Below are positions 17,434 through 24,931 of a stretch of DNA of 64,000 nucleotides, piece after piece. Both the position numbers and the translations under genes were made by a program. This stretch comes from CAKSQF01 sp964569225 (GTDB taxonomy: Bacteria; Bacillota; Clostridia; Oscillospirales; CAG-272): contig CAZMTU010000002.1 in the NCBI GenBank assembly GCA_964569225.1, positions 1-64,000 of the forward strand, given 5' to 3'. The notes under the pieces were generated by a model. The model was not told the origin of the DNA and did not search any database. It saw only the letters and a program-made list of their open reading frames with translations. Every line of letters begins with the position of its first letter. Positions within the stretch are counted from its first letter, which is position 1.

Positions 17434-18046
17434 TATGGGGCTTCGCCCCATACCCCAACAGCCTTCTTGAAAGAAGGCTGTGCGAAGAACTTTAATAAAA
17501 TATTCCTTGCCGACATTTTTTGTTATTTACTAAAGTTTTGAAGCAAAGTGCCAGCCCAAGTAAGGTTTGCTACTTCGCCATGCCCCAACTGCCTTCTTGA
17601 AAGAAGGCTGTGCGAAGAACTTTAGTAAAATATTCCTTGCCGGCATTTTTCGTTATTTCCTAAAGTTTTTGAAGCAAAGTGCCTGCCAAAGTAAGGTTTG
17701 GTACTTCGCCAGCCTCAACTGCCTTCTTGAAAGAAGGCTGCCGGCTGTCGAAAACCTATAATTGTTTGGCAGCTTGCCAAAAGTTTTGATCGACCTTTTC
17801 TCAAAAGGTCGTGGGTTCTTAGGGCGAAGCCCTAAGTCGCCCTCCGCAGAGGGCGAAATACCCGGCCTTTCTCTTTTTGTGAGCTTTTTCTCTTGGACCT
17901 TTTTAGGCAAGAGAAAAAGCGGACAAACAAATTTGTGCTTTTTTACGAATAGCGCAATTTATTCTCGACTTTCTCTACAGACTGCACCCTTCTTGAAAGA
18001 AGGCTCTGTGATAAGCTTTAGTAAAATATCCCTTGCCGGCATATAA
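17434..18046. repeat. Array of 130-bp direct repeats and hairpins inside the pyr operon
   Basis: The 812-base gap between pyrF and pyrE holds no gene. The 20-base palindromic core with arms GCCTTCTT and AAGAAGGC recurs at 17461, 17591 and 17721, an exact 130-base period. The first two units are almost identical over their full length; the third is cut short, and a degenerate fourth copy starts near 17987. Other perfect hairpins: TATGGGGC/GCCCCATA (17434-17452), GACCTTTT/AAAAGGTC (17791-17809), TTAGGGC/GCCCTAA (17819-17835), CGCCCTC/GAGGGCG (17838-17855), and a 12-bp stem at about 17885-17920. No T-run follows any of them on the minus strand in a way that would clearly end transcription. Confidence 0.85.
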
Positions 18047-18211
18047 TGCCGTTTTTCTAAAATCATAACCCAAAAACATTTTGAGAAAATTCTCTGGCAA
18101 GGAGCCGCATTCACAAAGTTTAAAGGCAAAACTATAATTTTATTTCGCCGGCAAGCATTTGCCTGACTGAAAAAGCTTTACGCCGTTTTCTTAAAAAGCG
18201 GTAAGCGGCGC

Positions 18212-18910
18212 TCAGCCCACAAACTCCTCAACACAGCGGCGATATGCGGCAACGGGATCGGCTGCCTGCGTGATAGGACGGCCTACCACAATGTAATCGG
18301 AACCAATCTCCTTAGCGCGGGCAGGCGTAGTCACTCGCTTCTGATCGCCCACCTCGCCGTCCGCAAAGCGAACACCGGGAGTCACAGTAAGAAAATGGCT
18401 GCCGCAACGCTCATGTACCTTGCCTGCTTCCAAAGGCGAACAAACTACCCCGTCCAGTCCGCTGGCTTCTGCATTCTTAGCATATGAAAGCACTACCTCC
18501 TCTACGGACCGGTCAATGAGCAGTTCATCAGTCATGGTCCTTTGATCGGTAGAGGTAAGCTGCGTCACCGCAATCAGCAGCGGACGGCTGCCGTCCGGGC
18601 GGGTCAAGCCCTCCAGCGCCCCCCTCATCATGGCAGAACCGCCGGCAGCATGGAGATTCGTCATGTCTACATCCAGTCCGGACAACACACTCATAGATTT
18701 TTTAACCGTGTTTGGAATATCGTGCAGCTTTAAATCAAGGAAGATTTTATGCCCTCTCGCCTTAATCTCCCGTACAATAGCCGGTCCTTCCGCATAAAAA
18801 AGTTCCATACCGATCTTCACAAAAGGTTTTTCGGCTTGAAATAAATCCAAAAAATCAAATACAGCTTTCTTCCCTGCAAAATCGCAGGCAATGATCACGT
18901 CTTTTCCCAT
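18212..18910 (-). CDS. pyrF: Orotidine 5'-phosphate decarboxylase
   Basis: A 232-residue TIM barrel that decarboxylates OMP to UMP. The catalytic Asp-x-Lys-x-x-Asp motif is seen as DLKLHDIPNTV near residue 60. The phosphate-binding end has GSDYIVVGRPITQAADP near residue 203. CAGGAG precedes the ATG. It starts 42 bases after pyrD and belongs to the same operon. Normal length for the short bacterial group. Confidence 0.95.
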   Translation of the reverse strand: MGKDVIIACDFAGKKAVFDFLDLFQAEKPFVKIGMELFYAEGPAIVREIKARGHKIFLDLKLHDIPNTVKKSMSVLSGLDVDMTNLHAAGGSAMMRGALEGLTRPDGSRPLLIAVTQLTSTDQRTMTDELLIDRSVEEVVLSYAKNAEASGLDGVVCSPLEAGKVHERCGSHFLTVTPGVRFADGEVGDQKRVTTPARAKEIGSDYIVVGRPITQAADPVAAYRRCVEEFVG

Positions 18911-18952
18911 GTTTTAACTCCTGTTGATCTATTTTTAAGCACTCCGGCAAAT

Positions 18953-19870
18953 TCAACTCCGGTGCGCCGCGCCGATGATATCAGTCAGCGACAAAACGCG
19001 GTTCTCTGCCATCACCTGCGGCAGCTTTTCCACGATTTCCTTTCCAATGAATGGATTTACCAAGTTAGCGGCACCGATCTGCACAGCGGAAGCGCCTGCC
19101 ATCATCATCTCCAGTACATCCTCGGCGGAGGATACCCCGCCCATACCGATAATCGGAAGCTTCACCGCTTCATACACCTGATATACCATACGCAAAGCCA
19201 CCGGAAAGACAGCGCTGCCTGAAAAACCGCCCATTTTATTGGCAATTACCGGCTTCTGACGTTTTATATCAATGCGCATGCCCAAAAGTGTATTAATCAG
19301 CGACAGTCCGTCGGCGCCCGCCCCTTCACAAGCTTTGGCAATGGCGGTAATATCGGTTACATTGGGCGTTAATTTGATATACACCGGCTTATGAGTGACC
19401 TTTTTCACCGCCTCGGTGACAGCTGCCGCCGAAGCCGGATCAGTTCCGAAGCTCATTCCTCCGCCATGAACATTGGGACAGGAAATATTCACTTCGATCA
19501 GCCCCACAATATCCTCGGCATCCATGGCTTTACAGCATTCCACATACTCGTCAATGGAAAATCCGCTGACATTCGCAATAATTTTTTTATGATATACCTT
19601 TTTCAGCTTGGGAAATTCCTCGGAGAGCACCTTCTCAAGTCCGGGGTTTTGCAGCCCCACCGCATTGATCATCCCGGAAGGACACTCGGCAATTCTGGGC
19701 GTAGGGTTGCCGAACCGAGGATTCACAGTAGTTCCTTTACAGGAAAAGCTGCCTAAACAATTAATATCGTACAACTCCGCAAACTCATACCCATAGCCAA
19801 ACGTTCCGCTTGCTGGGATCACCGGATTATCAAGCGCCCAACCGCTGAGGGTGACTTTGGTATTTACCAT
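18953..19870 (-). CDS. pyrD: Dihydroorotate dehydrogenase B, catalytic subunit
   Basis: A 305-residue flavoprotein (class 1B) that oxidises dihydroorotate to orotate and passes electrons through PyrK to NAD+. The block NVSGFSIDEYVE, the active-site loop with cysteine in EVNISCPNVHGGG near residue 130, and the phosphate loop IGMGGVSSAEDVLEMMMAGA near 245 are typical. The true start is ATG 19870, after AAAGGAGGAG; it overlaps the TAA stop of pyrK (ATGGTAA), implying translational coupling. Cytoplasmic heterotetramer with PyrK in the family. Confidence 0.95.
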   Translation of the reverse strand: MVNTKVTLSGWALDNPVIPASGTFGYGYEFAELYDINCLGSFSCKGTTVNPRFGNPTPRIAECPSGMINAVGLQNPGLEKVLSEEFPKLKKVYHKKIIANVSGFSIDEYVECCKAMDAEDIVGLIEVNISCPNVHGGGMSFGTDPASAAAVTEAVKKVTHKPVYIKLTPNVTDITAIAKACEGAGADGLSLINTLLGMRIDIKRQKPVIANKMGGFSGSAVFPVALRMVYQVYEAVKLPIIGMGGVSSAEDVLEMMMAGASAVQIGAANLVNPFIGKEIVEKLPQVMAENRVLSLTDIIGAAHRS

Positions 19871-20610
19871 ATGATCTCCTCCTTTATAAGCACCGGACCA
19901 TCCTTGCAAATGCGCTTATTCCCGTATTTTGTCTTACAGGAACAGCCCATGCAGGCACCGAAACCGCAGCCCATCCGCTCCTCAAAGGAAAACTGTCCGC
20001 TCGTGCAGGCAGCATGATATACCGCCTTCAGCATCGGTTCGGGACCACAGGTATAAAAATAGCTATATCTTCCCACCTTAGGAATTACATCGGTCACAAA
20101 GCCTTTTTCGCCCATGCTTCCGTCCGCAGTCGCCACATAGGTTTCTGCACCTAATGCCTCAAACATCTCTTTGCCGAACACTTCCTCCGCAGTGTTGAAG
20201 CCGAGAATAGCGACGGGGCGCTTGCCCTCCAAAATCAACGCCTTTGCCAATCCGTACAGCGGCGGCACCCCTACACCGCCGCCCAACAGCAGCGGACGGT
20301 CGCCGCTGACAGTCAGATCGTAGCCATTGCCCAGTCCGGTAAGCAGGTCAAGCCTTGTCCCCGGTCGCAGCTCCGCAAGGGCAGCCGTCCCCTTGCCTAC
20401 CACTTTATAAATCAAGGTCAACAGACCGTTGGTGTCGCCGTTCACGCAATCACACACCGAAATGGGGCGGCGCAGAAACATACCCGACAGAGCGATGTTC
20501 ACAAACTGTCCGGGTGACGTAATAGCGGAGGTATCGCCTGTAAGGGTCATTTTCCAAACATTTTTTGCAATATTTCTATTGGATTCTACTGTAAACAGTC
20601 CTTGTTTCAA
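19864..20610 (-). CDS. pyrK: Dihydroorotate dehydrogenase electron transfer subunit
   Basis: A 248-residue FAD and 2Fe-2S protein of the ferredoxin-reductase family. The FAD-binding RRPISVCD motif lies near residue 48, the NAD-binding glycine-rich loop LLLGGGVGVPPLYGLAKAL near 107, and the cysteine cluster CGFGACMGCSCK near 218 with a fourth Cys in RICKDG. The start codon appears to be TTG at 20610, 7 bases after GAGGAAGG. It overlaps pyrD by a few bases and follows pyrC by 15 bases. Confidence 0.94.
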   Translation of the reverse strand: MKQGLFTVESNRNIAKNVWKMTLTGDTSAITSPGQFVNIALSGMFLRRPISVCDCVNGDTNGLLTLIYKVVGKGTAALAELRPGTRLDLLTGLGNGYDLTVSGDRPLLLGGGVGVPPLYGLAKALILEGKRPVAILGFNTAEEVFGKEMFEALGAETYVATADGSMGEKGFVTDVIPKVGRYSYFYTCGPEPMLKAVYHAACTSGQFSFEERMGCGFGACMGCSCKTKYGNKRICKDGPVLIKEEIIW

Positions 20611-20625
20611 AGTTCAACCTTCCTC

Positions 20626-21906
20626 TCAATGAATTGACAGTGTATTATCGCTGTAGGCAATCCTGCCATCCACAACCGTCAGGCGGCATACACCGTTAAG
20701 CGTATCCCCTGCAAAAGGAGTCGCTCTGCCCATAGACAGAAATTTTTCAGGTTCCACTTTAAAGCTGCGATTTAAATCCCATACGGTAAAGCTTGCGGGC
20801 GTTCCCTCCGTCAGCGCGCTGCCGATGCCGAAACGCTTAGCGGGATTTAAAGTCAGCAAGGTCAGCAGCCTGTCCAGCGAAAGAATGCCGCTCTTCACAA
20901 GATAGGTGTAAAGCACCGGAAAGGCTGTTTCGATGCCCACGATCCCCATGGCGCTCTTTTCAAGTCCTTTAGATTTTTCCTCCGCCGAGTGAGGAGCATG
21001 GTCGGTAGCGATCATATCAATCGTCCCGTCTAAAATGCCTTCGATCAGGGCGTCCCGATCGGCCGCGGCGCGAAGCGGCGGGTTCATCTTGAAGCGTCCG
21101 TCCTCCTGCAGATCATCCTCACACAGCGTAAGATAGTGAGGAGCCGTTTCGCAGGTGACGTCAACGCCGTCCGCCTTTGCCTGACGGATAAGCGCCACGC
21201 TTTCCTTGGACGAAATATGGCAGACATGATACCCGCAGCCGGTTTCGGCGGCCAGCTTTAAATCCCGTTCGATCTGCCGCCATTCTGACTCGGAACAAAT
21301 TCCCCGATGCCCGCGGGAAGCAGCATAGCGTCCGTCATGAATATAGCCGCCCCGAAGCAGCTCGTTCACCTCGCAGTGCGCCACGATCAGCTTATTCAGC
21401 TTCGCGGCCTTCCGCATAGCGGCACGCATCATTTCTTCTTCCTGCACGCCCCGTCCGTCATCTGAAAAAGCCACCACATAAGGCGCCATCGCTTCCATAT
21501 CGGAAAGCACCTGCCCTTGTTCCCCTACTGTAATGGCGCCGTAAGGATGCACCCGAATGCAGGCGTCCCGTCTGATCAGATCAGTCTGCGCTTTCAAATG
21601 CGCCAATGAATCAGGCACAGGATTCAGATTCGGCATGGTGCATACATCGCCGTACCCGCCGTGCGCCGCTGCCCTGCTGCCGGAAGCGATCGTTTCTTTA
21701 TATGAAAATCCCGGCTCTCGCAAATGTACATGTACATCAATGAAAGTCGGGAAAATATACAGACCGGATAAATCAAAAGAAAAGGGGGATACTCCCGCCG
21801 GCGCTTGATCAAAAAAATGAAGCGTTCCGTCGCTTAGCTGCATATCAGCAGAAATCCACTTGCCGTCTTGAAACAGGGCGGCGTTTTTCAGAAGGGCGTT
21901 CATCAT
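20626..21906 (-). CDS. pyrC: Dihydroorotase
   Basis: A 426-residue zinc amidohydrolase that cyclises carbamoyl-aspartate to dihydroorotate. The metal-binding DVHVHLREPG motif lies near residue 58. Further metal ligands are at HCEVN near 182 and CHIS near 232, and the catalytic Asp is in ATDHAPHS near 310. There are two adjacent ATG codons at 21906 and 21903 after GGAG. It is the first gene of the pyrimidine operon, with the promoter 110 bases upstream. Length is normal for the class I type. Confidence 0.95.
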   Translation of the reverse strand: MMNALLKNAALFQDGKWISADMQLSDGTLHFFDQAPAGVSPFSFDLSGLYIFPTFIDVHVHLREPGFSYKETIASGSRAAAHGGYGDVCTMPNLNPVPDSLAHLKAQTDLIRRDACIRVHPYGAITVGEQGQVLSDMEAMAPYVVAFSDDGRGVQEEEMMRAAMRKAAKLNKLIVAHCEVNELLRGGYIHDGRYAASRGHRGICSESEWRQIERDLKLAAETGCGYHVCHISSKESVALIRQAKADGVDVTCETAPHYLTLCEDDLQEDGRFKMNPPLRAAADRDALIEGILDGTIDMIATDHAPHSAEEKSKGLEKSAMGIVGIETAFPVLYTYLVKSGILSLDRLLTLLTLNPAKRFGIGSALTEGTPASFTVWDLNRSFKVEPEKFLSMGRATPFAGDTLNGVCRLTVVDGRIAYSDNTLSIH

Positions 21907-22015
21907 ATCAAATCTCCATCTCTATGCAATGAAAAGCCGCATTCCACAAATGCTTGCGTGATGCGTCTTTTGGTTTCTATCTGCTTGGTCAAAACTAACC
22001 GCTTTATTGCTTTTC

Positions 22016-22057
22016 AGTATAACACAAAGCGCTTTCTTTGTCAAGGAAGAAAGCGCC
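22016..22057 (-). promoter_or_regulatory. Consensus promoter of the pyr operon within an inverted repeat
   Basis: On the minus strand: -35 TTGACA (22044-22039), 17-base spacer, -10 TATACT (22021-22016). A perfect 10-bp inverted repeat GCGCTTTCTT/AAGAAAGCGC (22029-22038 and 22047-22056) spans the -35 box. It could be an operator, or the terminator of the upstream thioesterase gene (it runs into TTTGTGTT). No recognisable PyrR-binding attenuator is seen in the roughly 100-base leader. Confidence 0.8.
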
Positions 22058-22093
22058 GAAATTTACGGGAAAAAGTCAATTTTCGCCGGCAGT

Positions 22094-22492
22094 TTATACA
22101 GAAGCCTGTTTGCGCCGCGCCTTTTGGGCAAACGCTTCAGCTTCCACTATAAACCGTTCGTGTATGCCCTCTCCGATCAGCCCCGCTTCATCAAAGACCT
22201 TTACGGAAAATACCAACCGCCGGCGGTCGACCTCAGTCAATTCGCTTTCACAGCGCACCCGCATTCCTACCGGCGTTGCCGACAGATGGCGAAGACTCAG
22301 GCTGATCCCGACCGTCGTCCGGCCCTGTTCAAGCGCGGGCGCTACACTGTCAAGACAGGTCTTCTCCATCAGCGCCGCCATTGCGGGTGTTGCGTAAACC
22401 GGCAAGCTGCCGCTGCCAACAGCCCGCGCCGTGCGTGCCTCTGTGACCGTTTCACTTTGACTGCCCTTTATTCCAAGCTCCATCATAAACAT
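22094..22492 (-). CDS. Hot-dog thioesterase, FlK-like
   Basis: A 132-residue hot-dog fold protein resembling fluoroacetyl-CoA thioesterase and relatives. The block LPVYATPAMAALMEKTC near residue 32 carries the Thr and Glu expected in this group, and a His occurs in GIHERFIV near 115. It probably hydrolyses a short acyl-CoA or binds CoA thioesters. Three ATG codons cluster after AAGGAG; 22492 has the best spacing. It follows the LysR gene by about 16 bases and is probably co-transcribed with it. Cytoplasmic. Confidence 0.82.
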   Translation of the reverse strand: MFMMELGIKGSQSETVTEARTARAVGSGSLPVYATPAMAALMEKTCLDSVAPALEQGRTTVGISLSLRHLSATPVGMRVRCESELTEVDRRRLVFSVKVFDEAGLIGEGIHERFIVEAEAFAQKARRKQASV

Positions 22493-22508
22493 CATTCGCT
22501 CCTTATAT

Positions 22509-23435
22509 TTATTTGTAAAGCGCTTCCTTATATTCATCCACCAGTTCCATGAATCGCTTATCCAGTTCAGAAAAGCGATAGCCCTTCCGGTAGATCAGCA
22601 CATCCCGGTAGATCCGTTCATTAGCGGAACATTTTTTCTGAATCAGCCCGTACCGCCCCCGCAGCTCTTCTGAAATAGAGGAAACCCACATGAAGGTTTT
22701 AGGCACTTTGGACAGCAGTTCAAACTGGCTTGCCCGTTCATATACATAGATGCGGCGGGTAATATATTCAGAGGTTTCCGCCTTGATAGCGTCGGTAAAA
22801 GGAAGCGACGGAACATAATGGTCCGGATTGCCGATTTCGGTATAATCCGTCAGATCCGCATTGACTATATCCGCTTTATCCGCAAGCGGATCATTCGCTG
22901 AAATAAGCAAATAACAGGAATATTCGGCAATCAGCTCCGCTAAAATGTCTTTTTCATGGAGCATCGCCTTGAAATAAGGCTCAAAGCTTTTTTGATAGCG
23001 AATAACGCCCAACCGGTAATCGGCTTGAAGAATATTGTTAATAGCGCGAAGAGAATTGGTTTCCTTGTAATAAATTTCTGCCGGTTTGCCGCCGTCCAGT
23101 TCCGCCGCGAAACGGGTGAACGCATCGCATAAATAACTGGCTCTCGGAACTGATATTGAAAATTTCAGCTGTCCGCCGCCGCCGGTCTTATACATACTTT
23201 CCACTTCTTCGATCTGCGCGACAATTCGCTTGGCATGCTGAAGAAATTCTTCTCCCTGAGGCGTTGGCGTCATCCCTTTAGAGGTACGCTTAAAAATGGT
23301 GATCCCTAAAGAATTTTCCAGATCCCTGATCGCTCTGGATAAATTGGGCTGTCCCATAAACAAATTTTCCGCCGCCTTGTTTATCGAACGGGTGCGCTCC
23401 ACTTCGATGGCATATTTCAGATGCAGGATGTTCAT
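22509..23435 (-). CDS. LysR-family transcriptional regulator
   Basis: A 308-residue regulator with an N-terminal winged helix (residues 1-60, including KAAENLFMGQPNLSRAIRDLE) and a substrate-binding effector domain. The first 60 residues are a good match to LysR proteins; the effector part is divergent. It heads a two-gene unit with the thioesterase, and is divergent from birA with about 350 bases between. Its target may be the thioesterase unit or the pyr operon downstream; neither is shown by the sequence. Confidence 0.9.
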   Translation of the reverse strand: MNILHLKYAIEVERTRSINKAAENLFMGQPNLSRAIRDLENSLGITIFKRTSKGMTPTPQGEEFLQHAKRIVAQIEEVESMYKTGGGGQLKFSISVPRASYLCDAFTRFAAELDGGKPAEIYYKETNSLRAINNILQADYRLGVIRYQKSFEPYFKAMLHEKDILAELIAEYSCYLLISANDPLADKADIVNADLTDYTEIGNPDHYVPSLPFTDAIKAETSEYITRRIYVYERASQFELLSKVPKTFMWVSSISEELRGRYGLIQKKCSANERIYRDVLIYRKGYRFSELDKRFMELVDEYKEALYK

Positions 23436-23623
23436 ATATTGGCTCCTTTAATCGGTATCAAGGTTTTTGCCGTCTTTGGAAAGGAAAAATCCCCGCCGAA
23501 AGCGTCCGGATAAATCGGTTCAGATAACCGATCGCCGTTAAATATTCGGCAATGGGCATAAATATCCAATTTGCTTATTTTTAAATATTATAATACAAAT
23601 CTGTTTGTTTTTCAATATGCCGA

Positions 23624-23652
23624 TTGCTTTTTTTTGCTTTTTTTGCTATAAT
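23624..23652 (+). promoter_or_regulatory. Promoter of birA
   Basis: -35 TTGCTT at 23624-23629, 17-base spacer, -10 TATAAT at 23647-23652, about 135 bases before birA. The 23436-23788 gap is otherwise AT-rich with no gene; I see no BirA operator here. Confidence 0.65.
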
Positions 23653-23788
23653 CAAGTAAGCAAAGCGCGGAAGAAAGCGGAAATCTGACTTCAGCCGACG
23701 AATTTAACTTTTATATTGAACAGACACGCATTTGCTGCGCAAGGGTAAAAAAGTCAGCGCCGTATGGCGGAAAGGTATGGTCATAAAT

Positions 23789-24763
23789 ATGCTGAAAAAT
23801 GAGCTTTTGAAGCTTCTGGAAGAAAATCGGGGAAAAGACCTGTCCGGCCAGCAGATCGCCGAACGCTTTAGAGTATCCCGTTCCGCCGTTTGGAAGGCGA
23901 TCAATGCGCTGAAGGACGATGGCTATGTCATTGATTCGGCACCTAATCGCGGCTACCGTCTGTCCGAACAGAGCGATCTGCTTTCACCGGAGGGCATTGG
24001 GGCTTTTTTGACCCATCCGCTGAAGGTGATTACCTTTTCCTCTGTTGATTCCACCAACAGCGAAGCCAAACGTCAAATCAGCGCCGGTCTGACCGATCCG
24101 CTGCTGTTGGCTGCCGAATGCCAAACCGCCGGAAAGGGGCGAATGGGGCGATCCTTTTATTCTCCCTCCTCCACCGGTCTTTATATGAGCTTAGTGCTTC
24201 ACCCCGATACCCCTGCCTCTGAGTGGATCAGTATCACCAGTGCTGCCGCCGTAGCCGTTTGTCTTGCCATTGAGGCCCTGTCCGGACTTTCCCCCACCAT
24301 TAAGTGGGTAAATGATATTTATTTGGGCGACCGAAAAATCTGCGGCATTCTCACCGAAGCCATCACCGATATGGAAAACGGTCATATGAAAAGCGTGATC
24401 ATCGGCATCGGCATTAATTTGTCTACCCATGATTTCCCGACAGAGATCAGTGCCCGCGCGGCATCGCTTTATTTTAAGGAAGAAAAACCTCCCTTTTCCC
24501 GCAATCAGCTTGCCGCGGCTATCTGCGACCATCTGCTCAATCTTGCGGATGAACTGGCTGCCGGCAGTTGGCTGCCCTTATACCGCAGCCGTTCCTACCT
24601 CAGCGGAAAAACGGTAAACTTTTGGGAGAACGGCATCGAACACCGCGGAACTGTCATCGACATCGATCATCGCGGCGGACTGATCATTGATGATGAAACG
24701 GGCAGCCGACATACGCTCTCTACCGGCGAAGTGACCGTCAGACCTGTCGGAAATGATTTATAA
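23789..24763 (+). CDS. birA: Bifunctional biotin-[acetyl-CoA-carboxylase] ligase / biotin operon repressor
   Basis: A 324-residue class II BirA. Residues 1-60 form the DNA-binding winged helix (LSGQQIAERFRVSRSAVWKAI). The catalytic domain carries the biotinoyl-AMP loop GKGRMGRSFYSP near residue 116 and the lysine block KWVNDIYLGDRKICGILTEA near 170. A C-terminal SH3-like domain (about 275-324) completes it. ATG 23789 is chosen; an upstream in-frame ATG at 23777 is only one base from GGAAAGG. It activates biotin and attaches it to carboxylases, and represses transport genes; its operator is found at bioY in this window. Confidence 0.94.
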   Translation: MLKNELLKLLEENRGKDLSGQQIAERFRVSRSAVWKAINALKDDGYVIDSAPNRGYRLSEQSDLLSPEGIGAFLTHPLKVITFSSVDSTNSEAKRQISAGLTDPLLLAAECQTAGKGRMGRSFYSPSSTGLYMSLVLHPDTPASEWISITSAAAVAVCLAIEALSGLSPTIKWVNDIYLGDRKICGILTEAITDMENGHMKSVIIGIGINLSTHDFPTEISARAASLYFKEEKPPFSRNQLAAAICDHLLNLADELAAGSWLPLYRSRSYLSGKTVNFWENGIEHRGTVIDIDHRGGLIIDDETGSRHTLSTGEVTVRPVGNDL

Positions 24764-24799
24764 AAAATTCACAAACTTAAAAAAAACAACTATAAAGCA

Positions 24800-24828
24800 T
24801 TGCAATCTCCATTGCAATATATTATAAT
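24800..24828 (+). promoter_or_regulatory. Promoter of the vWA surface-protein operon
   Basis: -35 TTGCAA at 24800-24805, 17-base spacer, -10 TATAAT at 24823-24828. The -35 lies in one arm of an inverted repeat (ATTGCAAT, CTCC loop, ATTGCAAT), a possible operator. Confidence 0.55.
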
Positions 24829-24931
24829 TGTAATTAAGGAAGAAAAAACGATTCCATTATCATTCTTAAACCGTTTTTCTCAGTTTAAAGCAATAATGCC
24901 CAAACCGCTTTGGGCAGGAAAGGTATTACAT

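Noticed and set aside
17434..18046. Possible CRISPR array in the pyr operon
   Set aside because: The period is 130 bases and the sequence between the palindromes is itself conserved, so there are no unique spacers and no cas genes.
21907..22015. PyrR-type attenuator in the pyr leader
   Set aside because: No terminator hairpin with a T-run or PyrR-binding consensus could be seen in the roughly 100-base leader.
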